A stretch of DNA of 64,000 bases, taken from the NCBI GenBank assembly GCA_035518815.1, contig DATIXG010000060.1, forward strand, positions 132,499 to 196,498. The letters run 5' to 3'. Below, piece after piece: positions 41,749 through 50,063 of this stretch. Positions within the stretch are counted from its first letter, which is position 1, and the number at the start of each line of letters is the position of its first letter. A program made the translations under genes and the position numbers. This stretch comes from AG25 sp035518815 (GTDB lineage Bacteria; Gemmatimonadota; Gemmatimonadetes; Gemmatimonadales; GWC2-71-9). The notes below the pieces were generated by a model, which worked only from the letters and a program-made list of their open reading frames with translations, was not told where the DNA came from and made no database searches.

Positions 41749-42227
41749 ACGCGGCGCATGTGAGCGAAATCCACCACGAAGTCGATCGAGTTCGTGGGCC
41801 CCGTGCCCACGACCACGACCCCTGGCTTCGACGTGTCAGTGGGGTCGCGGTAGAACCCGGCGGCGCGGAGCAGGGTGTCGGCATTCGACCCGTTGGGGTT
41901 CAGGGTGCCGAGCTTCTTCCACACCGCCACGACCCACTCGTAGCGGCCCGCGGGGAGGGGAATGGAATAGTGGAACGGCACGCCGCCGGCGGGGATCGTG
42001 GGCGGCAGGCTGGGCTTGAACTTGAACAGGTCCGCCGTGCCCGTGGGAAACGTTTCGTAGGCGACGGTAAAGATGACGTCGGTCGATTCGGGGACCGCGC
42101 CACGATAGGTCACGGTGCCGCAGATCCCCACAAAACCCGATGGACAGCCCGCGGGCGTGGGCTCGAGGCCGCCATTGCACGCGAGCGAGCATCCGATGAG
42201 CAGAGCGCAGAGCGCAGGGCGCCGCAT
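41724..42227 (-). CDS. Lipoprotein co-encoded with the TonB receptor
   Basis: A 167-aa protein with a lipobox (LIGCSLAC). The mature part is beta-rich with paired Cys (PAGCPSGFVGICGTVTY at the front, CDLFPC at the end). It overlaps the TonB receptor gene by 25 bases, so the two are co-translated and it may be a surface partner. No domain recognised. Confidence 0.65.
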   Translation of the reverse strand: MRRPALCALLIGCSLACNGGLEPTPAGCPSGFVGICGTVTYRGAVPESTDVIFTVAYETFPTGTADLFKFKPSLPPTIPAGGVPFHYSIPLPAGRYEWVVAVWKKLGTLNPNGSNADTLLRAAGFYRDPTDTSKPGVVVVGTGPTNSIDFVVDFAHMRRVCDLFPCP

Positions 42228-42236
42228 ACGAGCAGC

Positions 42237-42264
42237 AATCTGGGAGCGCGAGCGGAAGCGTCAA
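42237..42264 (-). promoter_or_regulatory. Promoter of the lipoprotein-TonB receptor genes
   Basis: Minus-strand TTGACG (42264-42259), a 16-nt spacer and CAGATT (42242-42237), 9 nt before ATG 42227, hence nearly leaderless. Its -35 is adjacent to that of the divergent promoter. Confidence 0.5.
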
Positions 42265-42265
42265 C

Positions 42266-42294
42266 TTGACCGCGGTTTGGCCGGGGAATACGTT
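42266..42294 (+). promoter_or_regulatory. Promoter of the PspA-like/DUF1028/POT/kinase run
   Basis: Plus-strand TTGACC (42266-42271), a 17-nt spacer and TACGTT (42289-42294). The predicted start of transcription near 42301 supports GTG 42328 as the first start codon of the run. Confidence 0.55.
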
Positions 42295-42327
42295 GCCTTT
42301 TCCGATGCCAACTTCCGAGTAGCGGCC

Positions 42328-42876
42328 GTGTTCGACCGTCTGCGCGCCGCCTTGCGCGCCGCGCTCGACGCGGCGACGCCGCCCGCGAACGTGCGGGACC
42401 TGGCGCGCGACCTGCGCGAGGCGGTGATCGAGATGAAGGCCGCGGTGAGCGGGTTGCGCGAGAGCGCGGCGCGGGCGCAGGCGGAGCTCGAGGCGGAGCG
42501 GAAGCGGCTGGTGGACGCGGAGCGGCGCGGGCGTCTCGCGGGCGAGATCCAGGATCGGGACACTGTGGAGGTGGCGGCGCGCTTCGCGACGAGACACCGC
42601 GAGCGCGTGGCGGTCCTCGAGCGCAAAGTCGCGGCCGGGCAGGAGGAGCTGGCCCTGGCCGAACGCGATCTCGCCGAGATGCGCGCCGAGCTCACGCGGG
42701 CCGGGGGCGACCGGCCCGCCACCGAGGCCGAACGCAGCGCCGAGCGGGCGTGGCGCGAGATCGAGCGGTCCGGCGGCGTACGCCCGGACCTGGGCGCCGA
42801 GCTCGACCGCGCCGCGCGGGAGGCGACCGCCGATCAGCAGCTGCGGGACCTGAAGAAGCGGATGAAAAAGGAATAG
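42328..42876 (+). CDS. PspA/Vipp1-like coiled-coil protein
   Basis: A 182-aa, almost fully helical protein. It opens FDRLRAALRAALDAATPP, then has long charged heptads (EMKAAVSGLRESAARAQAELEAERKRLVDAE) and ends DLKKRMKKE. Opening and layout resemble PspA/Vipp1 membrane-stress proteins, but similarity is by pattern only. GTG 42328 is chosen because a promoter lies at 42266-42294; the open frame upstream runs through that promoter and the divergent gene. DUF1028 starts 2 bases after its stop. Confidence 0.55.
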   Translation: MFDRLRAALRAALDAATPPANVRDLARDLREAVIEMKAAVSGLRESAARAQAELEAERKRLVDAERRGRLAGEIQDRDTVEVAARFATRHRERVAVLERKVAAGQEELALAERDLAEMRAELTRAGGDRPATEAERSAERAWREIERSGGVRPDLGAELDRAAREATADQQLRDLKKRMKKE

Positions 42877-42878
42877 TG

Positions 42879-43886
42879 ATGCTCGCCCTCGCCGCCCTGT
42901 TCGCGCTCCAGCAGGCTCCCGCCGCGCGGCCCACTCGCGCCCCGGCCGATTTCGTGAAGCGCGCCCACACCTATTCCATCGTGGCGTATGACTCGGCGAC
43001 GGGGGACCTGGGTGTGGCCGTCCAGTCGAAGTTTCCGAACGTCGGCGGCATCGTGCCGTGGGCCCAGGCGGGCGTGGGCGCCGTCGCCACGCAGTCGCTC
43101 GGCAACACGGCCTACGGCGAGCGCGGCCTCGCGCTCATGGCCCTCGGCGCCACGGCGCCCGAAGCCTTGCGCACCGTCCTGCGCTCCGATGCGCGTCCGG
43201 CGCAGCGGCAGGTGGGGATGGTGGACGCGCGCGGGAACTCGGCGAGTTGGACCGGGGACTCGTGCTTTGATTGGGCGGGCGGGCGGACCGGCGGGACGGC
43301 GGGTGGGCGGCTGGGCGGGAAGGGGGCGGTGATCGAGGGGCGGGGGTACACCGCCCAGGCGAACATCATGGTCTCTGACCAGACGGTGAAGAACCTGGCC
43401 GAGGCATTCGAACGGACGCGCGGCTCGCTCGCCGACCGGCTCATGGCCGCGCTCGTGGCCGGGCAGGCGGGAGGCGGCGACCGGCGAGGGATGGAATCGG
43501 CGGCGCTGCTCGTGGTCCGCCAGGGCGCCGGCTATCTCGGGGCGAACGACCGCTATATCGACATCCGGGTGTACGACGACACCAACCCCCTGCGCGAGCT
43601 GGCCCGCCTCTACAAGCTTCACCAGCTCTACTTCTTCACGAGCCGGCCGCAGGACCTCGTGCCGATCACCCCCACGGTGGTGCGACAGCTCGAGCCCATC
43701 CTGCTGCGCGAGCCCGTGAGCCAGCGGGAGAAATGGCTGGACGCCGCGCAGGGCACGGCGACGCCCACGTTCCTGAACGCGCTGGCGAACTTCATGTACT
43801 GGGAGAACTACGACGTGCGCGTGCGGATGGACGGCAAGATCGACACGGTCGCCTTGAACGACATCCTGGCTCGGCGGCGGCCGTGA
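42879..43886 (+). CDS. DUF1028 (Ntn-hydrolase-like) secreted protein
   Basis: A 335-aa protein with a short signal peptide, then the DUF1028 signature: TGDLGVAVQSKFPNVGGIVPW, GVGAVATQSLGNTAYGERGL, GDRRGMESAALLVVR. A C-terminal extension (from about 235) is of the type seen in long DUF1028 proteins and may bind cell-wall peptides. The family has an N-terminal-nucleophile hydrolase fold of unproven function. Between residues 133 and 150 a low-complexity Gly/Arg insert (GGRTGGTAGGRLGGKG) is coded by period-8 G-rich repeats. The stop overlaps the next start (GTGA). Confidence 0.82.
   Translation: MLALAALFALQQAPAARPTRAPADFVKRAHTYSIVAYDSATGDLGVAVQSKFPNVGGIVPWAQAGVGAVATQSLGNTAYGERGLALMALGATAPEALRTVLRSDARPAQRQVGMVDARGNSASWTGDSCFDWAGGRTGGTAGGRLGGKGAVIEGRGYTAQANIMVSDQTVKNLAEAFERTRGSLADRLMAALVAGQAGGGDRRGMESAALLVVRQGAGYLGANDRYIDIRVYDDTNPLRELARLYKLHQLYFFTSRPQDLVPITPTVVRQLEPILLREPVSQREKWLDAAQGTATPTFLNALANFMYWENYDVRVRMDGKIDTVALNDILARRRP
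43273..43326. repeat. Period-8 G-rich repeat inside the DUF1028 gene
   Basis: Five to six degenerate octamers ending in GGCG (for example GACCGGCG, GGACGGCG, GGTGGGCG, GCTGGGCG). The encoded Gly/Arg stretch replaces a short conserved loop of the family. Confidence 0.55.
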
Positions 43887-44377
43887 GCGTCATGCAGCGC
43901 ATGCTGGCCTGGTTCAGGGACGCGTACGGCGACGGCGAGGCGCGCGGGGCAGACGGCACGCGACGGTCCGGAGGCACCATGGAAATCAAGCACGATCGCA
44001 TGGTTTTTCTCGGGTACGGCAAGTACTGGCGCTCGGACGGCATTATCGGCCTCATGCCGATCGAAGAGGAGCGCGGACCCAAGCGGCGCACGAATGTGTT
44101 CGTGGAAGGGCGCGCCGAGCCCATCGTCGCGTCCCGCACGGAGCAGAGCATTCTCGACGACATGGGGGCGACCGAGGCGGGGTTCCAGGCGCACGCGGCG
44201 CGGGAAGCGGTCACCGAGCTGTTGCAGGCGCTCCACGACCTGTCGCCGGCGGCGCGTCGTACGTTGCACGAGCATCACGTCGACGTCGAACGATGGGAGC
44301 AGCGGCTGGGGGAGATCCTGCGCGCCCCCCACGCGAGTGCCGGCGACCCCGCGCAGCAAAGCGAGCTGTTCGACTGA
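43883..44377 (+). CDS. RemA/DUF370-like small regulatory protein (tentative)
   Basis: A 164-aa cytosolic protein. The central part (HDRMVFLGYGKYWRSDGIIGLMP, RRTNVFVEG, IVASRTEQSIL) resembles the short beta-domain of RemA/RemB-type DNA-binding regulators, followed by a helical tail ending QSELFD. GTG 43883 overlaps the DUF1028 stop; ATG 43979 (MEIKHDRMVF) is an alternative that starts at the conserved core. The assignment is by eye only. Confidence 0.45.
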   Translation: MSVMQRMLAWFRDAYGDGEARGADGTRRSGGTMEIKHDRMVFLGYGKYWRSDGIIGLMPIEEERGPKRRTNVFVEGRAEPIVASRTEQSILDDMGATEAGFQAHAAREAVTELLQALHDLSPAARRTLHEHHVDVERWEQRLGEILRAPHASAGDPAQQSELFD

Positions 44378-45729
44378 TGACCGCTACCGCGACGACGTCA
44401 CAGGGCCCCCGGGCCTGGTTCGGCCACCCGGGCGGTCTCTCCACGCTCTTCTTCACGGAGATGTGGGAGCGGTTCTCCTACTACGGGATGCGGGCGTTCC
44501 TCATCCTCTATATGACCGCGCCCGCCGTCGCGGGGGGTCTGGGCTTCGACGTGAAGCACGCGGGCTCGGTCTACGGGACGTACACGAGCAGCGCGTGGGC
44601 GGCGGCGATCTTCGGCGGCGTCATTGCCGACCGCTGGCTGGGTCAATACCGCAGCGTGTTGTACGGCGGGATGATCATCGCGCTCGGCCACTTCACCCTC
44701 GCCTTCAAGGCGCTGCCGTTCTTCTATGCCGGCCTGAGCTTCATCGTGATCGGCACCGGTCTGCTCAAGCCGAACGTCAGCACCATCGTGGGCGGGCTGT
44801 ACGAGCAGGGCGACGCGCGGCGCGACGCGGGCTTCTCGATCTTCTACATGGGCATCAACCTCGGCGCCGCCCTCGGGCCCCTGATCGCGGGGTGGCTGGC
44901 CCAGAAGGTGGATTGGCATCTCGGCTTCGCCTGCGCCGGCGTCGGCATGACGCTCGGCTTGATCCAGTACGTCGTGGGCCGTAAGCGGCTGGCGCCCTCG
45001 TTCGAGCGGCTCGCGCAGCGTGCGCGTCCCGCGGCCGTGGTGGGCACCGCGTCTGCGACCGGGGGGGGCGTGCTGGGGTTCACCGCCGTCGAATGGAAGC
45101 GCATCGCATCGATGTTCGTGTTCTTCGTGTTCGCCGCGATCTTCTGGGGCGCCTACGAGCAGGCCGGCTCGACGCTCAACCTGTTCGGCGACCGCTACAC
45201 GCGGCTGTCCCTGCTCGGGTTCAGCTTTCCCTCGAGCTGGTTCGTGGCCGTGCAGGCGATCTTCGTCATCCTCCTCGCCCCCGTGTTCGCGTGGCTGTGG
45301 ATTCGCCTGGGCAAGCGGGAGCCGTCGAGTCCCGCCAAGTTTGCGTGGGGTCTGTTCTTCGCCGGCCTATCGTTCCTCCTGCTCGTCCCCGTGGCGACTC
45401 TGGCCCAGAGCGCGCCCGACGTCCGCGTCAGTCCGTTCTGGCTCGTGGCGTGCTACTTCGTCCAGGAGCTGGGAGAGCTGAGCCTCTCGCCCGTCGGGCT
45501 CTCCGTGTTCACGAAGCTCTCCCCGGTCAAGATCGTGGGCATGATGCTGGGCGTGTGGTTCCTCGCGAACGCGGCCGGCAACAAGCTCGCGGGGTGGACC
45601 GCGGGATTTTTCACCTCGATGCCGCTGGCGCAGCTGTTCGGCTCCATCGCGGCGGTCTGTCTGGGCGCGGCGGCCATCCAGTGGATTCTGGTCCGGCCCG
45701 TGCGCCGGCTCATGGGAGGCGTGCACTGA
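44377..45729 (+). CDS. POT/PTR-family peptide:proton symporter
   Basis: A 450-aa inner-membrane protein with about 12-14 helices and PTR hallmarks. The ExxER-type motif is FFTEMWERFSYYGMRAFLILYM, the PTR2 signature is GGVIADRWLGQYRSVLYGG, and FYMGINLGAALGPLIAG and ELSLSPVGLS follow. It imports di- and tripeptides with protons. The ATG shares its A with the previous stop (TGATG). The neighbouring DUF1028 hydrolase and the kinase suggest a peptide-uptake module. Confidence 0.92.
   Translation: MTATATTSQGPRAWFGHPGGLSTLFFTEMWERFSYYGMRAFLILYMTAPAVAGGLGFDVKHAGSVYGTYTSSAWAAAIFGGVIADRWLGQYRSVLYGGMIIALGHFTLAFKALPFFYAGLSFIVIGTGLLKPNVSTIVGGLYEQGDARRDAGFSIFYMGINLGAALGPLIAGWLAQKVDWHLGFACAGVGMTLGLIQYVVGRKRLAPSFERLAQRARPAAVVGTASATGGGVLGFTAVEWKRIASMFVFFVFAAIFWGAYEQAGSTLNLFGDRYTRLSLLGFSFPSSWFVAVQAIFVILLAPVFAWLWIRLGKREPSSPAKFAWGLFFAGLSFLLLVPVATLAQSAPDVRVSPFWLVACYFVQELGELSLSPVGLSVFTKLSPVKIVGMMLGVWFLANAAGNKLAGWTAGFFTSMPLAQLFGSIAAVCLGAAAIQWILVRPVRRLMGGVH
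45715..45720 (+). promoter_or_regulatory. Shine-Dalgarno deciding the CTG start of the kinase gene
   Basis: GGGAGG five nt before CTG 45726, inside the end of the POT gene. No ATG, GTG or TTG in the kinase frame lies at a suitable distance. Confidence 0.6.
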
Positions 45730-48704
45730 CGCCGGAGCCCCCGGCCGACCTCTCGGCCCGCCTGCAGGCTGCCCTGGGCGACGAGTACCAGCTCGAGCGA
45801 GAGCTGGGTGGTGGCGGGATGAGCCGGGTGTTCGTGGCGTCGGAGCGCCGGCTGGGCCGCCGCGTGGCGGTCAAGGTGCTTCCGCCCGAGCTCGGCGCCG
45901 GCGTCAGCGTCGACCGCTTCCGCCGCGAAATCCAGCTCGCCGCTTCGCTCCAGCATCCGCACATCGTTCCCCTGCTCACCGCGGGGGAAGCGGGCGGGTT
46001 GCTCTACTACACGATGCCGTTCATCGAAGGGGAAACCCTGCGCGAGCGCCTCCGGCGCGAGCGACGGCTGGGCGTGTCCGATGCCGCCCGGATCCTGCGC
46101 GGGGTACTCGAGGCCCTGGCCTATGCGCACCGCCGCGGCGTGGTGCACCGCGACATCAAGCCCGAGAATGTGCTGCTCGTGGACGACCACGCGATGGTGA
46201 CGGACTTCGGCGTGTCCAAGGCGCTCACTCAGGCGACCGATGGCGTCGCCCTCACCACCGCGGGCATCGCACTCGGCACGCCGGCCTACATGGCGCCGGA
46301 GCAGGCGGCGGGCGACCCGGATGTCGACCACCGCTCGGATATCTACGCCGCCGGCGTGCTCGGCTACGAGATGCTGAGCGGCCGCACCCCGTTCGGCGGC
46401 CAGCCGGTTCAACGGGTGCTCGCCGCGCAGGTCATGAACCGGCCCGAGCATGTCACGCGGGTCCGCCCCGAGGTGCCGTCCGGCCTCGCGGCGGCCGTGA
46501 TGCGCTCTCTGGAAAAGGATCCCGCGAAGCGCTGGCAGTCGGCGGACGAGCTGAAGCGGGAGCTCGAACAGGTCTCGACGGCGGGGGCCCCGGCGGTTGC
46601 CGGGCGGCGGCGCTGGCCCGCGGTGGTGGCGGCCCTGGCCCTCGCCGGGATCGTCGCCGCATGGGGGGTGTCGAGGATGCGCGCCCACGGAGGGGCGCGC
46701 GGGACCGTTTCCCCGGCGCTCGTCGCCGTGCTGCCGTTCACGGTGCGCGGGAGCGCCGACCTGACCTACCTCGGTGAAGGGCTGGTCAACCTGCTGAGCA
46801 CGAGCCTCGACGGCGCCGGGAATCTGCGGGCGGTGGACCCCCACGCGGTCCTGTCGATGGTGCGGCATCCGGACGCCGGCGCGCTCGATCCGGATGGCGG
46901 CGCGCGCGCGGCGGAGCGGCTGGGCGCCGGCCTGTACATCCTGGGCGACGTGGTGGAAGCGGGCGACCGGGTGCGCATCGGTGCCAGTCTCTACGACCGT
47001 GACCGCGGCGCCATGCCGCAGGCGAGCGCGTCGATCGAGGGTCTGCGCGGCGAGCTATTCGCACTCGTGGACGGTCTCGCGACGCAGCTCCTGGGCCAGG
47101 CCAGCACCGGCCCCACCGGGCGCGTGACGCGGATCGCGTCCGTCACGACGCCGTCGCTCGCGGCCTACAAGGCGTACCTCGACGGCGAAGCGGCGTTGCG
47201 CGCGGGACGCGCGGACTCCGCGGTGAGCGCGCTCGAGCAGGCCACCACGCTCGACACGGCGTTCGCGCTCGCGTACTACCGCTTGAGCGTGGCGGCCGAA
47301 TGGGCGACGCGGGCGCCGCTGGCCCAGCGCGCGGCGGAGCAGGCGGTGCGGCACAGCGCCCGGCTGGCCGAGCACGACCGCCTGCTGCTCAAGGCCTTGC
47401 TGGCGACGCGCCGCGGCGCTGCGGTCGAGGCGGAAGGGTTGTACCGCGACATCCTGGGCACGTACGCGGACGATCTGGAGGCCTGGATCCAGCTGGGCGA
47501 GGTGCTGTTTCACTATGGCCCGTGGATGGGGCGCCCGGTGGCCGAGGCCCGCGCGCCGTTCGAGCGGGTGCTCTACTTCGAGCCCCAGAACGTCAGCGCC
47601 ATGGTGCACCTGGCCCGGATCGCGGCGCTCGAGCGCCGCACCGATGCGGTCGATTCGCTGGTCGATGCCATCCTGCGGTACAGCCCGTCCAGCGATCGCA
47701 GCCTCGAGATGCGCCTGCTGCGCGCCTACGCGGCGCGGGACGCCGCGGAGCAACAGCGTCTCCAGCCCGACGTCGCGCGGGCGTCGGATGCGCTACTCAG
47801 CCTCCCGATCTGGGACGTCGCCGCGTATGTGGGCGACATGGAGGGAGCGGCCGTACTCTCGCAAGCTCTGGCCGATCCGGGCCGCTCGCGGGATGCGCGG
47901 GCCGCCGGACACACCACGCTCGCGTATCTGGCCCTCGCGCGGGGCAAAGTGGATGCGGCGCGGCTCGAGATGCAACGGGCGGCCGCGGACTCGGTCCGCG
48001 CGCTCGAGTACGGCACGCTGCTCGAGCTGGTGCCCTTTCTCCCGCCGCGCCGCCCGGCGCTCGAGGACGCGCGGCGCGCGCTCGAGCGCCTCGATGCCAA
48101 CGCCATTCCGGCGAGCGCTCTGCCCATGGTCTACTACAACGCGCACGATGGGGTGCACGCGATCCTCCGCAACTATCTCCTGGGGGTCGTGAACGCGCGC
48201 CTTGGCGATCTCATGGCCGCGGATCGCTATGCGACGACGCTGTCGCAGACAAAAGGGCCCCCGACGGGCGTCGCACTGCCACGCGATCTGGGGCTCGAGG
48301 TGCGGGCCGAAATCGCGCTCGCTCAGGGCGCTCCGACCATGGCGCTGGCGCTGCTCCAGCAGCGCAGCGGCGAGTCGTGGTATGAGTACCACATGGCGTC
48401 GCCATTTTTTTCGGGGTCGCGCGCGCGGTACCTGACCGCGAGCCTCCTCGCCGTCCAGGCAAAGGGAACCCAGGACATTCGGGAAGCGATCAGGCTGTTC
48501 AGCTCATTCGAGGCCTACTCGGCGCTCGATCTGGTCTATGTCGGGCCTGCGCGCCGCCTGCGCGCCGCGCTGCACGAGCGGCTCGGCGACCGTCCGGCGG
48601 CGGCGGCCGATTTCGGTCGGTTCGTGGAGTTGTGGAAGGATTGCGATCCCGGCTTGAAGGCGCTGGTGGACAGCGCGCGGGCGGGAGCGGAGCGGATGCG
48701 GTAG
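45726..48704 (+). CDS. Ser/Thr protein kinase with periplasmic FlgO/TolB-like and TPR region (probable CTG start)
   Basis: A 992-aa protein. The kinase domain (about 20-280) has GGGGMSRVFV, Lys50 in VAVKVLP, HRDIKPEN (His141-Asp143), DFGVSKAL and MAPEQAAG, so it should be active. One membrane helix (about 295-315) follows. Outside lies a FlgO-like domain (LVAVLPFTVRGSADLTYLGEGL) and a long TPR-like helical region (about 450-980). The start is CTG 45726, which overlaps the POT stop as CTGA and has GGGAGG 5 nt before it. The alternative GTG 45681 lacks a ribosome site. It is the last gene of the run. Confidence 0.85.
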   Translation: MTPEPPADLSARLQAALGDEYQLERELGGGGMSRVFVASERRLGRRVAVKVLPPELGAGVSVDRFRREIQLAASLQHPHIVPLLTAGEAGGLLYYTMPFIEGETLRERLRRERRLGVSDAARILRGVLEALAYAHRRGVVHRDIKPENVLLVDDHAMVTDFGVSKALTQATDGVALTTAGIALGTPAYMAPEQAAGDPDVDHRSDIYAAGVLGYEMLSGRTPFGGQPVQRVLAAQVMNRPEHVTRVRPEVPSGLAAAVMRSLEKDPAKRWQSADELKRELEQVSTAGAPAVAGRRRWPAVVAALALAGIVAAWGVSRMRAHGGARGTVSPALVAVLPFTVRGSADLTYLGEGLVNLLSTSLDGAGNLRAVDPHAVLSMVRHPDAGALDPDGGARAAERLGAGLYILGDVVEAGDRVRIGASLYDRDRGAMPQASASIEGLRGELFALVDGLATQLLGQASTGPTGRVTRIASVTTPSLAAYKAYLDGEAALRAGRADSAVSALEQATTLDTAFALAYYRLSVAAEWATRAPLAQRAAEQAVRHSARLAEHDRLLLKALLATRRGAAVEAEGLYRDILGTYADDLEAWIQLGEVLFHYGPWMGRPVAEARAPFERVLYFEPQNVSAMVHLARIAALERRTDAVDSLVDAILRYSPSSDRSLEMRLLRAYAARDAAEQQRLQPDVARASDALLSLPIWDVAAYVGDMEGAAVLSQALADPGRSRDARAAGHTTLAYLALARGKVDAARLEMQRAAADSVRALEYGTLLELVPFLPPRRPALEDARRALERLDANAIPASALPMVYYNAHDGVHAILRNYLLGVVNARLGDLMAADRYATTLSQTKGPPTGVALPRDLGLEVRAEIALAQGAPTMALALLQQRSGESWYEYHMASPFFSGSRARYLTASLLAVQAKGTQDIREAIRLFSSFEAYSALDLVYVGPARRLRAALHERLGDRPAAAADFGRFVELWKDCDPGLKALVDSARAGAERMR

Positions 48705-48714
48705 GGGAAGAGGG

Positions 48715-48728
48715 CCGTCCTGGGACGG
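48715..48728. terminator. Short hairpin between convergent genes
   Basis: CCGTCC-TG-GGACGG, a 6-bp perfect stem in the 28-base gap between the kinase stop and the convergent lipoprotein stop. No T-tract, so termination is only suggested by position. Confidence 0.3.
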
Positions 48729-48732
48729 AGTG

Positions 48733-49377
48733 CTAGGGCGCTGTCACCACGACCGTCGCAGTTCCCACCACGTTGTTGGCATTCGCGGCAATGACGACGC
48801 TTCCCGGCGCTTGCGACTGTACGAGGCCCGTGCGTGTGACCCATGCGACGGACTCGTCGGACGACGACCACTTGAATGCAGAGATGGGCACGCGCGTGCC
48901 CCCCGACCCGAACGCGGTCGCGGTCAGCTGGACCATCCCGCCGGCGCTGATGGTGTCGACAGCGGGGTTGATCCTCACGCTGTCGATCGGCGCTCCCGGG
49001 GTGAGTCGGTCGGGGGCCACGCCGGCGGTTCGCGCTTGTTCCTCCCGTTCAGCCAACGCGCGCCGCGCGGCGCGACACTTGGTGACTTTGCTGAAACCGA
49101 CGGTGGCCGACGCGCCCAGAACGCCGGCCCAGACGATCCCGATGGCGAGTTCCTCACCGCTGCTTTCGCCGTAGCCCGGCGAGGCGGGGGTGGCGGCGAT
49201 CCCGCCGATAATGCTGAGCGAGGCAGCGACAACATCCAGCCACGGGCCGACGTTGTCCGTCGAACAGTGAAAGGACGTCATCTGCTCGTGACCGGGTGGG
49301 GGAGCATGAGTGAAGAACACGCCGCACCCCGACAGCGCGAGGCTCATCATGCCGACCAGCGGGCTGAAACGTCGCAC
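48733..49377 (-). CDS. Lipoprotein with Ig-like (BIG2) domain, paralogue 3
   Basis: A 214-aa lipoprotein (lipobox LALSGC). The mature N-terminus CGVFFTHAPPPGHEQM is followed by FHC and two hydrophobic helices. Then comes KVTKCRAARR and a C-terminal BIG2-like domain (IDSVRINPAVDTISAGGMVQLTAT in pattern, closing VAWVTRTGLVQSQAPGSVVIAA). It shares its whole layout with the two genes upstream. Role unknown; BIG2 domains often mediate surface contacts. Confidence 0.7.
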   Translation of the reverse strand: MRRFSPLVGMMSLALSGCGVFFTHAPPPGHEQMTSFHCSTDNVGPWLDVVAASLSIIGGIAATPASPGYGESSGEELAIGIVWAGVLGASATVGFSKVTKCRAARRALAEREEQARTAGVAPDRLTPGAPIDSVRINPAVDTISAGGMVQLTATAFGSGGTRVPISAFKWSSSDESVAWVTRTGLVQSQAPGSVVIAANANNVVGTATVVVTAP

Positions 49378-49388
49378 GTTTGGCTACC

Positions 49389-50063
49389 TCACCGTGGCGA
49401 GCCCACGATCACCCAGACCTTGCCGATGGCGTGGTTCACAGCTGCCGTGACGACCGCCGTCCCCGGGGCGTGCACCCGAACCAGTCCCTCGTTCGAAACG
49501 GCTGCGATCGCGTCGTTCGACGACGCCCACACAAAGTCGCTGGCGCCGAGCGGGAGCGCACGACCCGCCCCGTACGCCGTTGCGGCGAGCCGCAGCGTGT
49601 CTCCCACGCCGAGCGTGGCATCGGTCGGACGGACGACCACGCTGTCGACGGTGGCCGCCACGGACGCCGTGCCGGGCGCGGCGCCGGCGGGTGCGCTCGG
49701 CTGCGCCTGCCGTGCCGCCAGTCTCTGCTTGGCGGCGTGACACTTGGCGACCTTGTCGAAGCCGATGGCCGACGACACGCCCATGACAATGGCGCTGACT
49801 GCGGCACCGATCAGGAGCTGCTCGGAGTTCGAGGTGTCTTGGTAGCTGTCCTCTTCTTTGAAGGCGAGGGCGGCATTGCGCACCGAGACCACGGTCCCTA
49901 CCACAATGTCGAGGATCGGACCGATCGTGCTGTCCGTGCAGTTGAAATGCGTCAGCTGCTCGTGCCCGTACGGCGGACCGTGCGTCAGGGCGACTCCGCA
50001 CGCCTCGAGAGTGAGGGCGAGCATGAGGGTCATGGCCGCCCGCCGGCGCACCGCTGGCCTCAC
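49389..50063 (-). CDS. Lipoprotein with Ig-like (BIG2) domain, paralogue 2
   Basis: A 224-aa member of the three-copy family: lipobox LTLEAC, CGVALTHGPPYGHEQL, FNC, two hydrophobic helices, GFDKVAKCHAAK, then the Ig-like tail (VDSVVVRPTDATLGVGDTL). GTG 50063 is chosen because it gives a basic signal-peptide front (RPAVRRRAAMTLML) and overlaps the upstream paralogue's stop as GTGA; ATG 50033 would leave almost no n-region. Confidence 0.68.
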   Translation of the reverse strand: MRPAVRRRAAMTLMLALTLEACGVALTHGPPYGHEQLTHFNCTDSTIGPILDIVVGTVVSVRNAALAFKEEDSYQDTSNSEQLLIGAAVSAIVMGVSSAIGFDKVAKCHAAKQRLAARQAQPSAPAGAAPGTASVAATVDSVVVRPTDATLGVGDTLRLAATAYGAGRALPLGASDFVWASSNDAIAAVSNEGLVRVHAPGTAVVTAAVNHAIGKVWVIVGSPR

